Origin: Bacteroidota bacterium
Lineage (GTDB): Bacteria; Bacteroidota; Ignavibacteria; Ignavibacteriales; Ignavibacteriaceae
Reading direction: 5' to 3'
DNA: 64,000 nt
NCBI GenBank assembly: GCA_020161395.1
Contig: JAIUOE010000005.1
Location: 1 to 64,000 of the forward strand
Part shown: piece after piece, positions 56,196 through 64,000 of the stretch
Layout of the letters: every line of letters starts with the position of its first letter
How positions within the stretch are numbered: the first letter of the stretch is position 1
Position numbers and translations under genes: made by a program
The notes under the pieces: model-generated
Database searches by the model: none
What the model saw: the letters and a program-made list of their open reading frames with translations, nothing else
What the model was told of the DNA's origin: nothing

Positions 56196-56324
56196 TTTTT
56201 GCCGGATTAAAAATAAAAAACACTCGAAAAATATTATAAATTATACGGAAATTGACATTTTTTTAATGATTGTACCAACTTTTACGGTTTTTCAGCATCT
56301 TCATAGTAAAGAAATTTATTTTTT

Positions 56325-56837
56325 ATGGACAGCACACTCGACTTCACAATCTGTTATAACAGATACAAAAAGAAACTTTTCAATTTTGTTCTCCGCATGA
56401 CCGGCGACCGGATGACATCGGAGGATATTGTCCAGACTGTTTTTCTCCGTTTCTTTCGAAATATGGGAAACATCAGGAACAGTTCGAGTGTTGTTTTTTG
56501 GCTCTACAAATCTGCAAGAAACGAGATATACACCCATTTCAGGACAAAGAAGAGATTTTCAGAAAAACATGTATCCGATGATGTCTCGGAGTTAAATCTG
56601 AAATCGGGTGGAAATGCAGAGACTGAATTCATAAAAAATGAATTGCGGGAAGCTTTGATGACGCAGATAAATTTACTCCCCGACGACCAAAAGGAAGTAT
56701 TCCTGCTAAAAGAGTACAGCGATCTCTCTTATGAGGAAATTGCTTCGATCTGCGAAATTGAAACTTCACTCGTAAAAAGCAGACTTTATTCTGCGAGACA
56801 AAGACTGATAAAAAAAATTCAACCTGACCTAAATTAG
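56325..56837 (+). CDS. ECF RNA polymerase sigma factor (second)
   Basis: A 170-aa ECF sigma. Region 2 has RMTGDRMTSEDIVQTVFLRFF and NIRNSSSVVFWLYKSARNEIYTHFR in successive helices, and region 4 has LPDDQKEVFLLKEYSDLSYEEIASICEIE plus SLVKSRLYSARQRL. It is more diverged than the 33108 protein. It starts a three-gene operon with a membrane protein and a TonB_C protein. The TGTAACC-N17-GTCT element of the other ECF locus was not found upstream. Confidence 0.93.
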   Translation: MDSTLDFTICYNRYKKKLFNFVLRMTGDRMTSEDIVQTVFLRFFRNMGNIRNSSSVVFWLYKSARNEIYTHFRTKKRFSEKHVSDDVSELNLKSGGNAETEFIKNELREALMTQINLLPDDQKEVFLLKEYSDLSYEEIASICEIETSLVKSRLYSARQRLIKKIQPDLN

Positions 56838-56847
56838 TGAGACAATC

Positions 56848-57300
56848 ATGAGCAATAACGATATTTATGAAAAAATTGATTCCTGGTACGATGGTGAACT
56901 GGATCGAAAAGATGAAGCGAATCTCTTTGCCCTTCTCTCGGTTGATGAAAATGCACGGGACTATTTCCAGCAGCTCAGCAAGCTAAAAAACGGACTTGGA
57001 CAGATAGAGGAGGATTTCCCCGATGCACTCGATGAAAGAATTTTGAGATCAACTCAACCGGCTGACAGAAGCATCCCGGTTACTTATAAAAGCAGTTTTC
57101 AACCATACCTGGGATATGCCTTTTCGATAGTATTTGCACTCATTGCTCTCTTTTTCTACATGGAGATTCGCAGTTATCGTACAAATCTCGAGAATATTTC
57201 CGTGAAAGTAAAGGAGCAGGATCAGACTATTAAAATGATGTTCAATGCTTACCCCACTATAGTAGTAAAACCGGGTTTAAACAACCCGTCGGAACAATAA
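56848..57300 (+). CDS. Probable anti-sigma factor lacking zinc ligands
   Basis: A 150-aa protein starting 11 nt after the ECF gene. The N-terminus (EKIDSWYDGELDRKDEANLFALLSVDENARDYF, read as two helices) looks like the zf-HC2/RsiW helical bundle but has no Cys, so it would be a zinc-free anti-sigma domain. One membrane helix spans about 88-108 (YLGYAFSIVFALIALFFYM). The periplasmic tail of about 40 residues ends in the sequence KPGLNNPSEQ. Position and topology support the anti-sigma role; the sequence alone is weak. Confidence 0.7.
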   Translation: MSNNDIYEKIDSWYDGELDRKDEANLFALLSVDENARDYFQQLSKLKNGLGQIEEDFPDALDERILRSTQPADRSIPVTYKSSFQPYLGYAFSIVFALIALFFYMEIRSYRTNLENISVKVKEQDQTIKMMFNAYPTIVVKPGLNNPSEQ

Positions 57301-57335
57301 CCGGACTTTATCATTCAAAAAACAATTTTAACTTA

Positions 57336-57818
57336 ATGGAGAAAAAAATGAAATCACTGATGTTGGCAATGTTCATACTTATTGGAGCAGCTTTAGCCCA
57401 AAGCGGAGAAGCCAAATCGATGGCATCTTTCGACAAAAAAGCCCCGAACAAGCTTGATGTCGAATTGAAAGCAGAGAAAAAAGCACCTGCAAAACTCGAT
57501 ATTGATGCCCCCGCAGATTCGATTTATCTTGAAGTCGATAAAATGCCCGAACCGGTCGGCGGCATGGAAGGAATAATGAAACTTGTCGTGTACCCTCCAG
57601 AGGCAATGGAAAAACAGATTCAGGGAATGGTTGTGGTCTCGGGTGTTATTGACGAGAAAGGAAATGTAATCAGTCCCAAAGTTGAAAAAGGGATCGGGTA
57701 CGGTTGCGATGAAGCTGCATTAAAAGCTCTTACTGCAACAAAATGGGTCCCGGGTGTACACAAAGGGAAAAAAGTAAAGGTAAGAGTGGCACTCCCAGTA
57801 ATGTTCAAACTGCAATAG
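57336..57818 (+). CDS. Exported TonB C-terminal-domain protein
   Basis: A 160-aa protein with an N-terminal signal peptide (KSLMLAMFILIGAALAQ) and Lys/Pro-rich spacer repeats (KAPNKLDVELKAEKKAPAKLDI). The C-terminal 90 residues are a TonB_C domain: YPPEAMEKQIQGMVVVSGVIDEKGNV, then ALKALTATKWVPGVHKGKKVKVRVALPVMF. Full TonB has an N-terminal anchor with a conserved His that works with ExbB/ExbD; here the helix looks like a cleavable signal and lacks it. It may scaffold rather than energise transport. It lies 35 nt after the anti-sigma gene. Confidence 0.88.
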   Translation: MEKKMKSLMLAMFILIGAALAQSGEAKSMASFDKKAPNKLDVELKAEKKAPAKLDIDAPADSIYLEVDKMPEPVGGMEGIMKLVVYPPEAMEKQIQGMVVVSGVIDEKGNVISPKVEKGIGYGCDEAALKALTATKWVPGVHKGKKVKVRVALPVMFKLQ

Positions 57819-57845
57819 GCTTTAAACAAACGGCAGTATATAGCA

Positions 57846-57893
57846 AAACACCGCAAGAATCATCCGGTCTGAACCGGTCGCCTTGCGGTGTTT
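57846..57893. terminator. Nested stem-loop terminator between convergent genes
   Basis: The 12-bp stem AAACACCGCAAG / CTTGCGGTGTTT with a 24-nt loop that contains an inner CCGGT-CTGA-ACCGG hairpin. It is similar in layout to 91-141 and 38574-38624. Confidence 0.8.
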
Positions 57894-57925
57894 CATCATA
57901 AGGGTTACTTTAATTCCGGGGTAAA

Positions 57926-58279
57926 TTAAAAGAAGAACTGTTCCAGAACTATTTTGCCATCCTTTACCTGATAAACACAGACTTCTTCCATGTTCATGCG
58001 GTTGCCGTCCTTCAATGTGCAGTCGACTCCCATCGTCAAACTGAAATGACTGCCTGCAACTATCGGATCACCTACGAATGCACTGTGAATCTCTCCGATC
58101 ATGGCATTCCATTCTTTTCCCTTCTCAAGGATTGCATCGATTCCCTTCACTTCTCTGTTTGGGGAACCTTCCCCTTCGATGCTGACGCAATCGGGTGAAT
58201 AAAGTTCTTCGTAGCAAGTGGCGTATGCACCTTCTTTACAAAGCTCCACGAGGCGGTTTGCAATTTCCTGTACTGTCAT
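57926..58279 (-). CDS. NTF2-like/SnoaL-type small protein
   Basis: Start at Met 58279 (MTVQEIANRLVELCKEG) rather than at the frame's opening at 58423, because the upstream 48 codons look like untranslated AT-rich DNA. The 117-aa product has the cone-fold pattern: helix, YSPDCVSIEGEG, KGIDAILEKGKEW, then three strands ending GKIVLEQFFF. Members include polyketide cyclases, steroid isomerases and many uncharacterised proteins, so no specific reaction is assigned. It is monocistronic. Confidence 0.8.
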   Translation of the reverse strand: MTVQEIANRLVELCKEGAYATCYEELYSPDCVSIEGEGSPNREVKGIDAILEKGKEWNAMIGEIHSAFVGDPIVAGSHFSLTMGVDCTLKDGNRMNMEEVCVYQVKDGKIVLEQFFF

Positions 58280-58411
58280 TTTTCTGACTCTCTGATTGAT
58301 GATTAAAAGATGAATGATGAAGGTGAAAATTAATACTTTTTTAGTATTATTCCCAATACTCAGTGTTGAATGGTTACATAATTTGATAAAAATTTTAAAC
58401 TTAACTTGCCT

Positions 58412-58419
58412 TATATTTG
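58412..58419 (+). promoter_or_regulatory. Possible Bacteroidota-type -7 element (TAnnTTTG)
   Basis: TATATTTG lies 43 nt upstream of the TonB-dependent receptor gene. A TTTG at 58382 is 26 nt away, longer than the usual spacer, so only the -7 box is supported. Confidence 0.35.
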
Positions 58420-58461
58420 TCAAATAAAAGTATTCTTATATAAAGCACTTATGGAAATCCG

Positions 58462-61278
58462 ATGAAGCATCTCTATTTCATGTCTCTTCTTTTAATCGCA
58501 CTCTTTCCTTCCGTTTTTGGGCAGTCGTTTACCGTTAAAGGTATTGTGGTTGATTCGCTTGACGGTTCACCTCTCCCGGGAGCCAGCATTTCCCTGATTC
58601 CCGCGAGAGCTGATCAGCAGCAAATGAATATGCTCTCCGGTTTAAACGGCGAGTTTGAGTTCAAATTGGCGAATCCCGGACGATATCTCATAAGAATTTC
58701 CTTTATGGGTTATTTCGATTTTGCTGACAGTGTGAGAGTCAGAAGAAACGAAACCACAACAGATCTGGGCAAACTCAAACTTAAAAGAACCAGCATTGAG
58801 ATGAAGGAAGTAGACATCACAGGTGTCGCAATCCCCTCCTCTCAGAGTGAGGACACCCTGAGTTTTGCTGCGAAGGGATACAAAACCAATCCGGATGCAA
58901 CCGCCGAAGACCTCGTTACAAAGCTTCCGGGTGTGCAGAAGGAAGAAGGCACTCTGAAAGCCCAGGGTGAAGAAGTGAAGCAGGTACTCATAGACGGACA
59001 ACCGTTTTTCGGTGACGATCCCAATGTGACATTGAAAAATCTTCCTGCAGATCTGATAGAAAAAGTTGAAATATTCGACAAACTTAGCGATCAGGCGAGA
59101 TTTACGGGATTTGATGACGGACAAACATCCAAAACCATCAACATTGTAACCAAAAGAGACCGGAGAAACGGACAATTCGGGAAATTGTACGGTGGTTACG
59201 GTTCAACAGAAAAATTCCAAAGTGGTGGTACCGTAAATTTCTTCACCGAGGGAAGAAGAATAAGTCTGCTTGGACTCGCCAACAATGTAAACCAGCAAAA
59301 CTTCTCGCAGCAGGACCTTCTCGGTCTAAACCAGGGTGGCGGCAGCGGTGGACACCGTGAAGGGTTCCAGGGCAGAGGTGGCGGACATGGCGGTGGAAAC
59401 AGGGGTGGTGGTAATGCAGCAAACAATTTCCTCATCGGTGCACTTGAGGGTAACACAAAAACCTGGTCGACAGGTATCAACTACCAGGAAAACTGGGGTA
59501 GAACTGCTGTGCTGACCGGAAGCTACTTTTTTAATTTTTCCGATAACAGCAACAACCAGACCATCGGCAGGCAGTATTTTACATCCTCCCCCGGCAGTCA
59601 GTTGTATGATGAGATATCTTCCTCCAATTCAAAAAATTATAATCACAGACTGAATTTCAGGCTGGAGTATAATCTTGACACCATGAACACAATCGTCCTC
59701 ACTCCGAGATTCAGTTTCCAGACCAATGAATCGGCAAGTCTCTACTATGGCATCAGTACATTCGGAAATCAGGGAAGGTCAAACTCGACTGACAGCAAAT
59801 CAGGAAGTGACGGATCGGGCTTCACATTCAATAATGAGTTGATCTACAGACTCCGATTCGCAACTCCGGGAAGGAGTCTGTCATTCACCATCAATACCGG
59901 CGTGAATCGCAGAACTCTCGACCGAAACCAGTTTTCTGACAACAGATTTACCACCGGAAACAACACAGTCACTTTTGACACAATTAATCAGAAGGGAAAC
60001 GATCTTGTAAAGGGCTACAATTATTCCGGAAATGTGGTTTACACCGAACCGGCGGGTAAAAACGGCCAGTTACAGGCAAGCATCAGTGCCGGCTTGACAA
60101 ATAATTTTAGCGACAAAAACACTTTCAACTACAATTCTGCCTTAAACCGGTATGACTTGATCGACTCCATCTCCACAAACAAATACGATAACGATTACAT
60201 GACCTGGAGAGGCGGGCTCGCCTATCGTCTGAGAGATGAGGCTATTTCACTGAATGTTGGACTAAATTATCAGATTGCGCAGTTGACGGGAGACCAGTCG
60301 TTCCCGCACAAGATAAAAACTGAAAAGGATTTCTACAATTTCCTCCCCTCCTTGAGGTTTAACTATAAAATTTCGGAGGCACAAAATTTCAGGGTATTCT
60401 ACAATACGAATGTGAACGCACCCTCGATTACCCAGCTTCAGAATTTTTACGATGTTTCCAATCCCCTCTTTATCAAAGCCGGAAATCCTGACCTGAAAGC
60501 GGAATTTTCCCACAGGATGTCTGCCCAATACCTTACCACTGATAAAACAAGCGGAGCCAACTTTTTCACGATGGCATTTTGGCAAATCACAAAGGATTAT
60601 GTCGGAAGCTCCTCCTTCACTGCACAAAAGGATACTCTCGTTGGTAAAAATGTTCTCGTAAAAAGAGGGTCACAATTTTCATTCTCAAGAAATTTTGATC
60701 AGAGTAATATTGGAAGATTTATGTTGAGTGGCGGACTCCCTGTCCCATTCATCAAAAGCAACATTTCGCTGAATGTGGGCATCGGATATCAGACGCTGCC
60801 TTCGGAATATCAGTCTTTGACAACGGAATCAAAAATTTACTCTTTCAACCAGGGTATCACGATTGCGAGCAATATCAGTGAAGACATCGATTTCAAGTTC
60901 ACCTGGTCACCTTCATATTACATCGCGAGAAACGAATTGCTGCCAAACACGAATGATGAGTACTGGGTACATTCGGGTACCGCAAACCTCTTCTTCAATG
61001 TTTTCGACCTGTTTTTCATAAGAACCGATTATTCGCTATACAAGACTTCCGGTATTTCCAACGGCGGAGACATCTCGTATTCACTTTGGAACGCAGGAAT
61101 TGGTGTTAAATTTTTGGAAGGTGACCGTGCAGAGTTGAGACTTGATGTGTTTGATCTGCTCAATGAAAACAAAAGTTTTATCAGAACAGCAACCGATATT
61201 TATATCGAGAACAAAACAACCCAGGTTCTGAAACAATATTTCATGCTGACTTTTACATATAACCTGAGAGCTTTTTAA
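58462..61278 (+). CDS. TonB-dependent receptor-like outer-membrane protein
   Basis: A 938-aa outer-membrane protein with a signal peptide (ending FGQ). Residues 22-110 are a carboxypeptidase-regulatory-like beta sandwich (KGIVVDSLDGSPLPGASISL), followed by a plug domain (about 120-240: EDLVTKLPGVQKEEG, VLIDGQPFFGDDPNVTLKNLPADLIEKVEIFD). The rest is a long barrel of the OMP_b-brl_3 type ending in TYNLRAF. Residues about 290-322 are an unusual Gly/His/Arg-rich loop. No SusD partner follows, so it is not a glycan PUL pair. The substrate is unknown. Confidence 0.9.
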   Translation: MKHLYFMSLLLIALFPSVFGQSFTVKGIVVDSLDGSPLPGASISLIPARADQQQMNMLSGLNGEFEFKLANPGRYLIRISFMGYFDFADSVRVRRNETTTDLGKLKLKRTSIEMKEVDITGVAIPSSQSEDTLSFAAKGYKTNPDATAEDLVTKLPGVQKEEGTLKAQGEEVKQVLIDGQPFFGDDPNVTLKNLPADLIEKVEIFDKLSDQARFTGFDDGQTSKTINIVTKRDRRNGQFGKLYGGYGSTEKFQSGGTVNFFTEGRRISLLGLANNVNQQNFSQQDLLGLNQGGGSGGHREGFQGRGGGHGGGNRGGGNAANNFLIGALEGNTKTWSTGINYQENWGRTAVLTGSYFFNFSDNSNNQTIGRQYFTSSPGSQLYDEISSSNSKNYNHRLNFRLEYNLDTMNTIVLTPRFSFQTNESASLYYGISTFGNQGRSNSTDSKSGSDGSGFTFNNELIYRLRFATPGRSLSFTINTGVNRRTLDRNQFSDNRFTTGNNTVTFDTINQKGNDLVKGYNYSGNVVYTEPAGKNGQLQASISAGLTNNFSDKNTFNYNSALNRYDLIDSISTNKYDNDYMTWRGGLAYRLRDEAISLNVGLNYQIAQLTGDQSFPHKIKTEKDFYNFLPSLRFNYKISEAQNFRVFYNTNVNAPSITQLQNFYDVSNPLFIKAGNPDLKAEFSHRMSAQYLTTDKTSGANFFTMAFWQITKDYVGSSSFTAQKDTLVGKNVLVKRGSQFSFSRNFDQSNIGRFMLSGGLPVPFIKSNISLNVGIGYQTLPSEYQSLTTESKIYSFNQGITIASNISEDIDFKFTWSPSYYIARNELLPNTNDEYWVHSGTANLFFNVFDLFFIRTDYSLYKTSGISNGGDISYSLWNAGIGVKFLEGDRAELRLDVFDLLNENKSFIRTATDIYIENKTTQVLKQYFMLTFTYNLRAF

Positions 61279-61289
61279 TTTAACAGGAT

Positions 61290-61317
61290 GCTGCCTGAAA
61301 TTTCATATTCAGGCAGC
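61290..61317. terminator. Bidirectional terminator hairpin
   Basis: The 10-bp stem GCTGCCTGAA / TTCAGGCAGC with an 8-nt loop, between the convergent receptor and T9SS cargo genes. The T-run is weak. Confidence 0.65.
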
Positions 61318-61326
61318 TTCGAATAT

Positions 61327-62577
61327 TTATTTCAGAAGTGTCATTTTACCGGTTTTTGTTCCTGATGGTGAGACCAGTTTATAGAGATACACTCCTGATG
61401 GCAGGTCTTTAGCGTTGAATGTCACAGAATGATTCCCGGCTTTGGTGTATCCGTCGAGAAGTGTCGCCACTTCTTTCCCGATAACATTGTAAACCTTAAG
61501 TGTGGTTTGTCCATCCGCTTCGAGACTGAAATTAATCTTTGTGGAAGGATTAAACGGATTCGGATAGTTCTGTGATAACGAAAATGCTGAAGGTGTCTCG
61601 ATATCATCTCCAATACCGGTAATGGTATCGGGTTTGTAATAGAGCCCGTCCAGCCGTCCAGCCCAGATTTTTCCTCCGCTGATATTCATCGAATAAGCAA
61701 GAGAACCCGACTGCATATCATTCCTCCACCAGGTAACGCCATTGTCATTCGAGTAGTAGATATAATATCTCGCTGCTTTCGAGAGTACGATCACAATAGT
61801 GTTCCCTTTTACGGAAATTTCGCTGCTTTCAACGAGACCGATTCCAAAGGTGTGTTTTGTCCATGTCAATCCGCTGTCGGTGGAAGTGTAAACTCCCTGA
61901 TGTGCAGATGCTACTATTTTGTTGCCACTCTTCCCGAATGCGAGTATCCCGTTGGCTTCACCATTGAACCAGTCGAAAGAGATTTCAACCCAGTTTGAAG
62001 TATTTTTCCGGTTGACATAGAAAAAACCGTTTACACCTCCACCAGCATAAAGATCGCCGTCGATGTTTTTGATACAATAGACAGTCCAGCCGGTATTCCA
62101 GGGTATTCCGTCAGAAAAAAGAACCCATTCACCCGGATTGGTCAGGGAGTTTCTGTAAATGCCGCCTCCGATGGTGGAGACATATACATAATCATCCCTG
62201 ACCGCAAAATCACTGATCTCCTTCGCTCCCAGTCCGGTCAATCCCGCAGATCTTTCTTCCCACGAATTGCCAAGGTTTGAAGAGAAATAGACTCCTTTCA
62301 ATGAAGTACCAATATATATTCCCCCATTGACCGGTAAAATAGCGTTAATTCCGTACTCAACATCCGGCACCTTGGCTGATTTAGCCCATGTGCTGCCTGA
62401 GTCAAAAGAGTAGAACAGGAGACTGTCACCACCGGCAAAAAGTGTATCACCCGAAGACCATAGTGAATAGACAGATCCCGGTGATACCGGCTCGACCTTC
62501 AGCCACTGTCCGAAGGTTACTCCCAAAGAGGAAAGCATCAGAAAAGTTATAAGCGCATAAATGCGTTTCATAGTCAT
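61327..62577 (-). CDS. T9SS-secreted BNR-repeat protein (short)
   Basis: About 416 aa. The start is likely Met at 62577 or 62571, since the frame's first ATG (62601) leaves a non-signal leader; GGA lies 4 or 10 nt before these. A signal peptide (KRIYALITFLMLSSLGVTFG) is followed by about 300 residues of Asp-box-like repeats (FSSNLGNSWEE, TSTDSGLTWTKH, YSNDNGVTWWR). The C-terminal 85 residues are a type A T9SS sorting domain (FSLSQNYPNPFNPSTKI, ending GKMTLLK). It is a shorter relative of the larger propellers. Confidence 0.88.
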   Translation of the reverse strand: MTMKRIYALITFLMLSSLGVTFGQWLKVEPVSPGSVYSLWSSGDTLFAGGDSLLFYSFDSGSTWAKSAKVPDVEYGINAILPVNGGIYIGTSLKGVYFSSNLGNSWEERSAGLTGLGAKEISDFAVRDDYVYVSTIGGGIYRNSLTNPGEWVLFSDGIPWNTGWTVYCIKNIDGDLYAGGGVNGFFYVNRKNTSNWVEISFDWFNGEANGILAFGKSGNKIVASAHQGVYTSTDSGLTWTKHTFGIGLVESSEISVKGNTIVIVLSKAARYYIYYSNDNGVTWWRNDMQSGSLAYSMNISGGKIWAGRLDGLYYKPDTITGIGDDIETPSAFSLSQNYPNPFNPSTKINFSLEADGQTTLKVYNVIGKEVATLLDGYTKAGNHSVTFNAKDLPSGVYLYKLVSPSGTKTGKMTLLK

Positions 62578-62691
62578 AAATTCCAAAATTGTGTAGCCCA
62601 ATTAAACATCCAAACAGTTGAGATTGAACCGGGAATATGTTTCTGGTGTATTATAATGATAAATGGTTATTATTTTTGAGGATTACTGCTG

Positions 62692-64000
62692 TCAGGAAAG
62701 TGGAAGAGTAAAGTAAAATGTCGTTCCCTTTTCGGCATTTCTGCGTACCTTGATTGTGCCGCCGTTCTGTAATATAAAATCATGGCATAAAATCAACCCG
62801 AGACCTGTCCCCTTTTCACCAAGAGTACCAGTGGTTTTGATTGATTCGTCGATCCTGAAAAGCTTTTTTATGTCTTCTTCTGCAATACCCACACCATCAT
62901 CTGTTACTGAAACAATTGCCATACCGGAAGAGATTTCAGACGAGATGGTTATTTTTCCACCGGGGGCGGTAAACTTGCCCGCATTTGTTATCAGATTTCT
63001 GAGTACAGTCTTTATCATATTGGTATCAGCGAACACTTCTAGTGAATGTGGTACCTCAATTTCGAGACTAAGTTTTTTCAGAGTTGCCTGAGAGCGATAC
63101 GATTCCACTGTCTTCATAATCAGATCGCTCAGGTCGAACTTTACCGGTGCAAATGCAAGGGCACCTGTCTGCTGTCTCGACCATTCGAGCAGGTTCTCGA
63201 GAGTCTTGAATGTTTCTTTTGCAGTTTGATTTATTTCATTCAGCAACTTAAGTTTTTCATCATCCGGAAGCTCGGCATAATCTTCTATTACAATGTCAGA
63301 AAGACCGATGATCCCAAAAAACGGATTTTTCAAATCGTGAGCAATTATCGAAAGGAGTTTGTCTTTTGCGGAATTCAGTTCCTTGAGCTCATTTCTGTTA
63401 CGGGTCAACACTGCTTCACTCATTTTAAGATCGGTAACATCGGAAACACTGATTAATCTGCCTTGGGGGTTTCCTTCCTGATCGGAAATATCAATTGATG
63501 TGGCACTGAAATTCATTCCATTGAAAATGAAATCGATCTTCGATATCTCTTTTTTGTCACAAATCTCAGCAAGTTCGGGAATATTGGAGAAGAGTATCGA
63601 AGGTTTTCCGCCAGTCAGGGCTTTTTTCCCGGTGTATGTAAGAAAGGTCTTGTTTACATCAATTATTCTTCCTTCTCCGTCAAGTACAATAATCCCTTCA
63701 TTCAGATTATCAAACAAAATGTTTCGGGCGACAGGAATAAGATCGAGAAATGAGTACTTGAAGATTGCAGTGGAAATCAAGACCCCCGTAACTGCAAATG
63801 CAACAGGTGTCGGATCGATATAGCCAATGTACTCACCAAAGAAGACATAAACTGCGTTTACTGAGATAGGCAAAATTTGTGCAATCAGCAGGAGCAGGAG
63901 TTGCTTTCTGAAAAGACCCGAGAAAGACCAGATTCCCCTTAGAAGATGTAAAATTGTTGCTCCCACTGCAGAGTATGTAACCACTACAACGATGTAGAAG
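62692..64000 (-). CDS. Sensor histidine kinase, N-terminal 7TM type (truncated at the window end)
   Basis: The frame stays open to the edge of the window, so the N-terminus is missing; the GTG at 63984 is not a credible start. The visible part begins with the last membrane helices (LLLLLIAQILPISVNAVYVF, DPTPVAFAVTG), typical of 7TM-HK sensors. A PAS domain follows (ILFDNLNEGIIVLDGEGRIIDVN), then HisKA with LSIIAHDLKNPFFGI and HATPase motifs (NLITNAGKFTAPGG, DDGVGI, GTGLGLILCHDF). There is no receiver domain and no partner regulator in view. Confidence 0.9.
   Translation of the reverse strand, partial: FYIVVVVTYSAVGATILHLLRGIWSFSGLFRKQLLLLLIAQILPISVNAVYVFFGEYIGYIDPTPVAFAVTGVLISTAIFKYSFLDLIPVARNILFDNLNEGIIVLDGEGRIIDVNKTFLTYTGKKALTGGKPSILFSNIPELAEICDKKEISKIDFIFNGMNFSATSIDISDQEGNPQGRLISVSDVTDLKMSEAVLTRNRNELKELNSAKDKLLSIIAHDLKNPFFGIIGLSDIVIEDYAELPDDEKLKLLNEINQTAKETFKTLENLLEWSRQQTGALAFAPVKFDLSDLIMKTVESYRSQATLKKLSLEIEVPHSLEVFADTNMIKTVLRNLITNAGKFTAPGGKITISSEISSGMAIVSVTDDGVGIAEEDIKKLFRIDESIKTTGTLGEKGTGLGLILCHDFILQNGGTIKVRRNAEKGTTFYFTLPLS

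Noticed and set aside
56196-56324. Copy of the TGTAACC-N17-GTCTRA promoter upstream of the second ECF gene
   Set aside because: The nearest similar string (TGTACCAAC) lacks the second box at the right distance, so it was not called.
58642-59175. 177-aa minus-strand ORF opposite the TonB-dependent receptor
   Set aside because: No domain, overlaps the signal-to-plug region of a clear gene.

Overview
The window is chromosomal DNA from a Gram-negative bacterium of the Bacteroidota/Chlorobiota/Ignavibacteriota assemblage, most probably an Ignavibacteria-like lineage. Four secreted proteins end in the type IX secretion (T9SS) sorting domain containing N-Y/F-P-N-P-F-N-P. SecA carries Bacteroidota-type insertions, two genes are preceded by TAnnTTTG -7 boxes, and there are TonB-dependent outer-membrane transport, heptose (LPS core) synthesis and OadB/OadG sodium-pump subunits. 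No rRNA, tRNA, CRISPR array, IS transposase or prophage gene was recognised.

Layout. 1-2345: an AT-rich, probably acquired ABC exporter, then an intergenic island of palindromic repeats. 2370-10233 (minus): a four-gene operon of GlnE, a DUF2723 membrane protein, a PGI/PMI-type sugar isomerase and an ABC-F ATPase. 10409-17375: two paralogous T9SS-secreted beta-propeller proteins flanking a RelE/ParE-type toxin-antitoxin pair and a small lipoprotein. 17526-19094: OadB and OadG. 19369-25834: SecA, PII, and a TPR lipoprotein ORF continuing in frame into an AlbA_2 DNA-binding domain. 25831-29596 (minus): an overlapping cluster of TrmH-like methylase, RlmN, QueG, a Rieske protein and an MBL hydrolase. 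29633-32141: a CrtI-like FAD oxidoreductase, a ferredoxin and a small unknown protein. 32142-32598: a second palindromic-repeat island. 32599-34547: a zinc anti-sigma and ECF sigma pair divergent from two paralogous membrane proteins, with matching promoters facing both ways. 34638-41155 (minus): TrxB, HemW-like, RecN, DUF1232 and an S9 peptidase. 41533: an Asp-rich acidic protein. 41996-46788: HldD and MetH. 46825-51676: a response regulator-PP2C phosphatase and a large hybrid histidine kinase. 51822-64000: envelope genes (SPOR-like protein, T9SS cargo, beta-barrel, second ECF/anti-sigma/TonB_C set, NTF2-like protein, TonB-dependent receptor, T9SS cargo, truncated 7TM histidine kinase).

How the genes relate. 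GlnE and PII are two parts of the nitrogen-signalling circuit but lie 12 kb apart. The secreted propellers, SecA and the TPR lipoprotein all belong to export. Two ECF modules and two kinase systems point to strong envelope and environmental signalling.

The most unusual material: (i) the TPR/AlbA_2 ORF, which has a near-perfect internal Shine-Dalgarno and TTG exactly at the domain junction; (ii) 7-bp-periodic degenerate repeats at seven loci, six of them on or just after a stop codon; (iii) CTAC-CATATG-hairpin palindromic units in direct and inverted arrays, bordered by those heptamer tracts; (iv) matched divergent ECF promoters (TGTAACC-N17-GTCTRA). All functional calls rest on reading motifs by eye; no database search was run.
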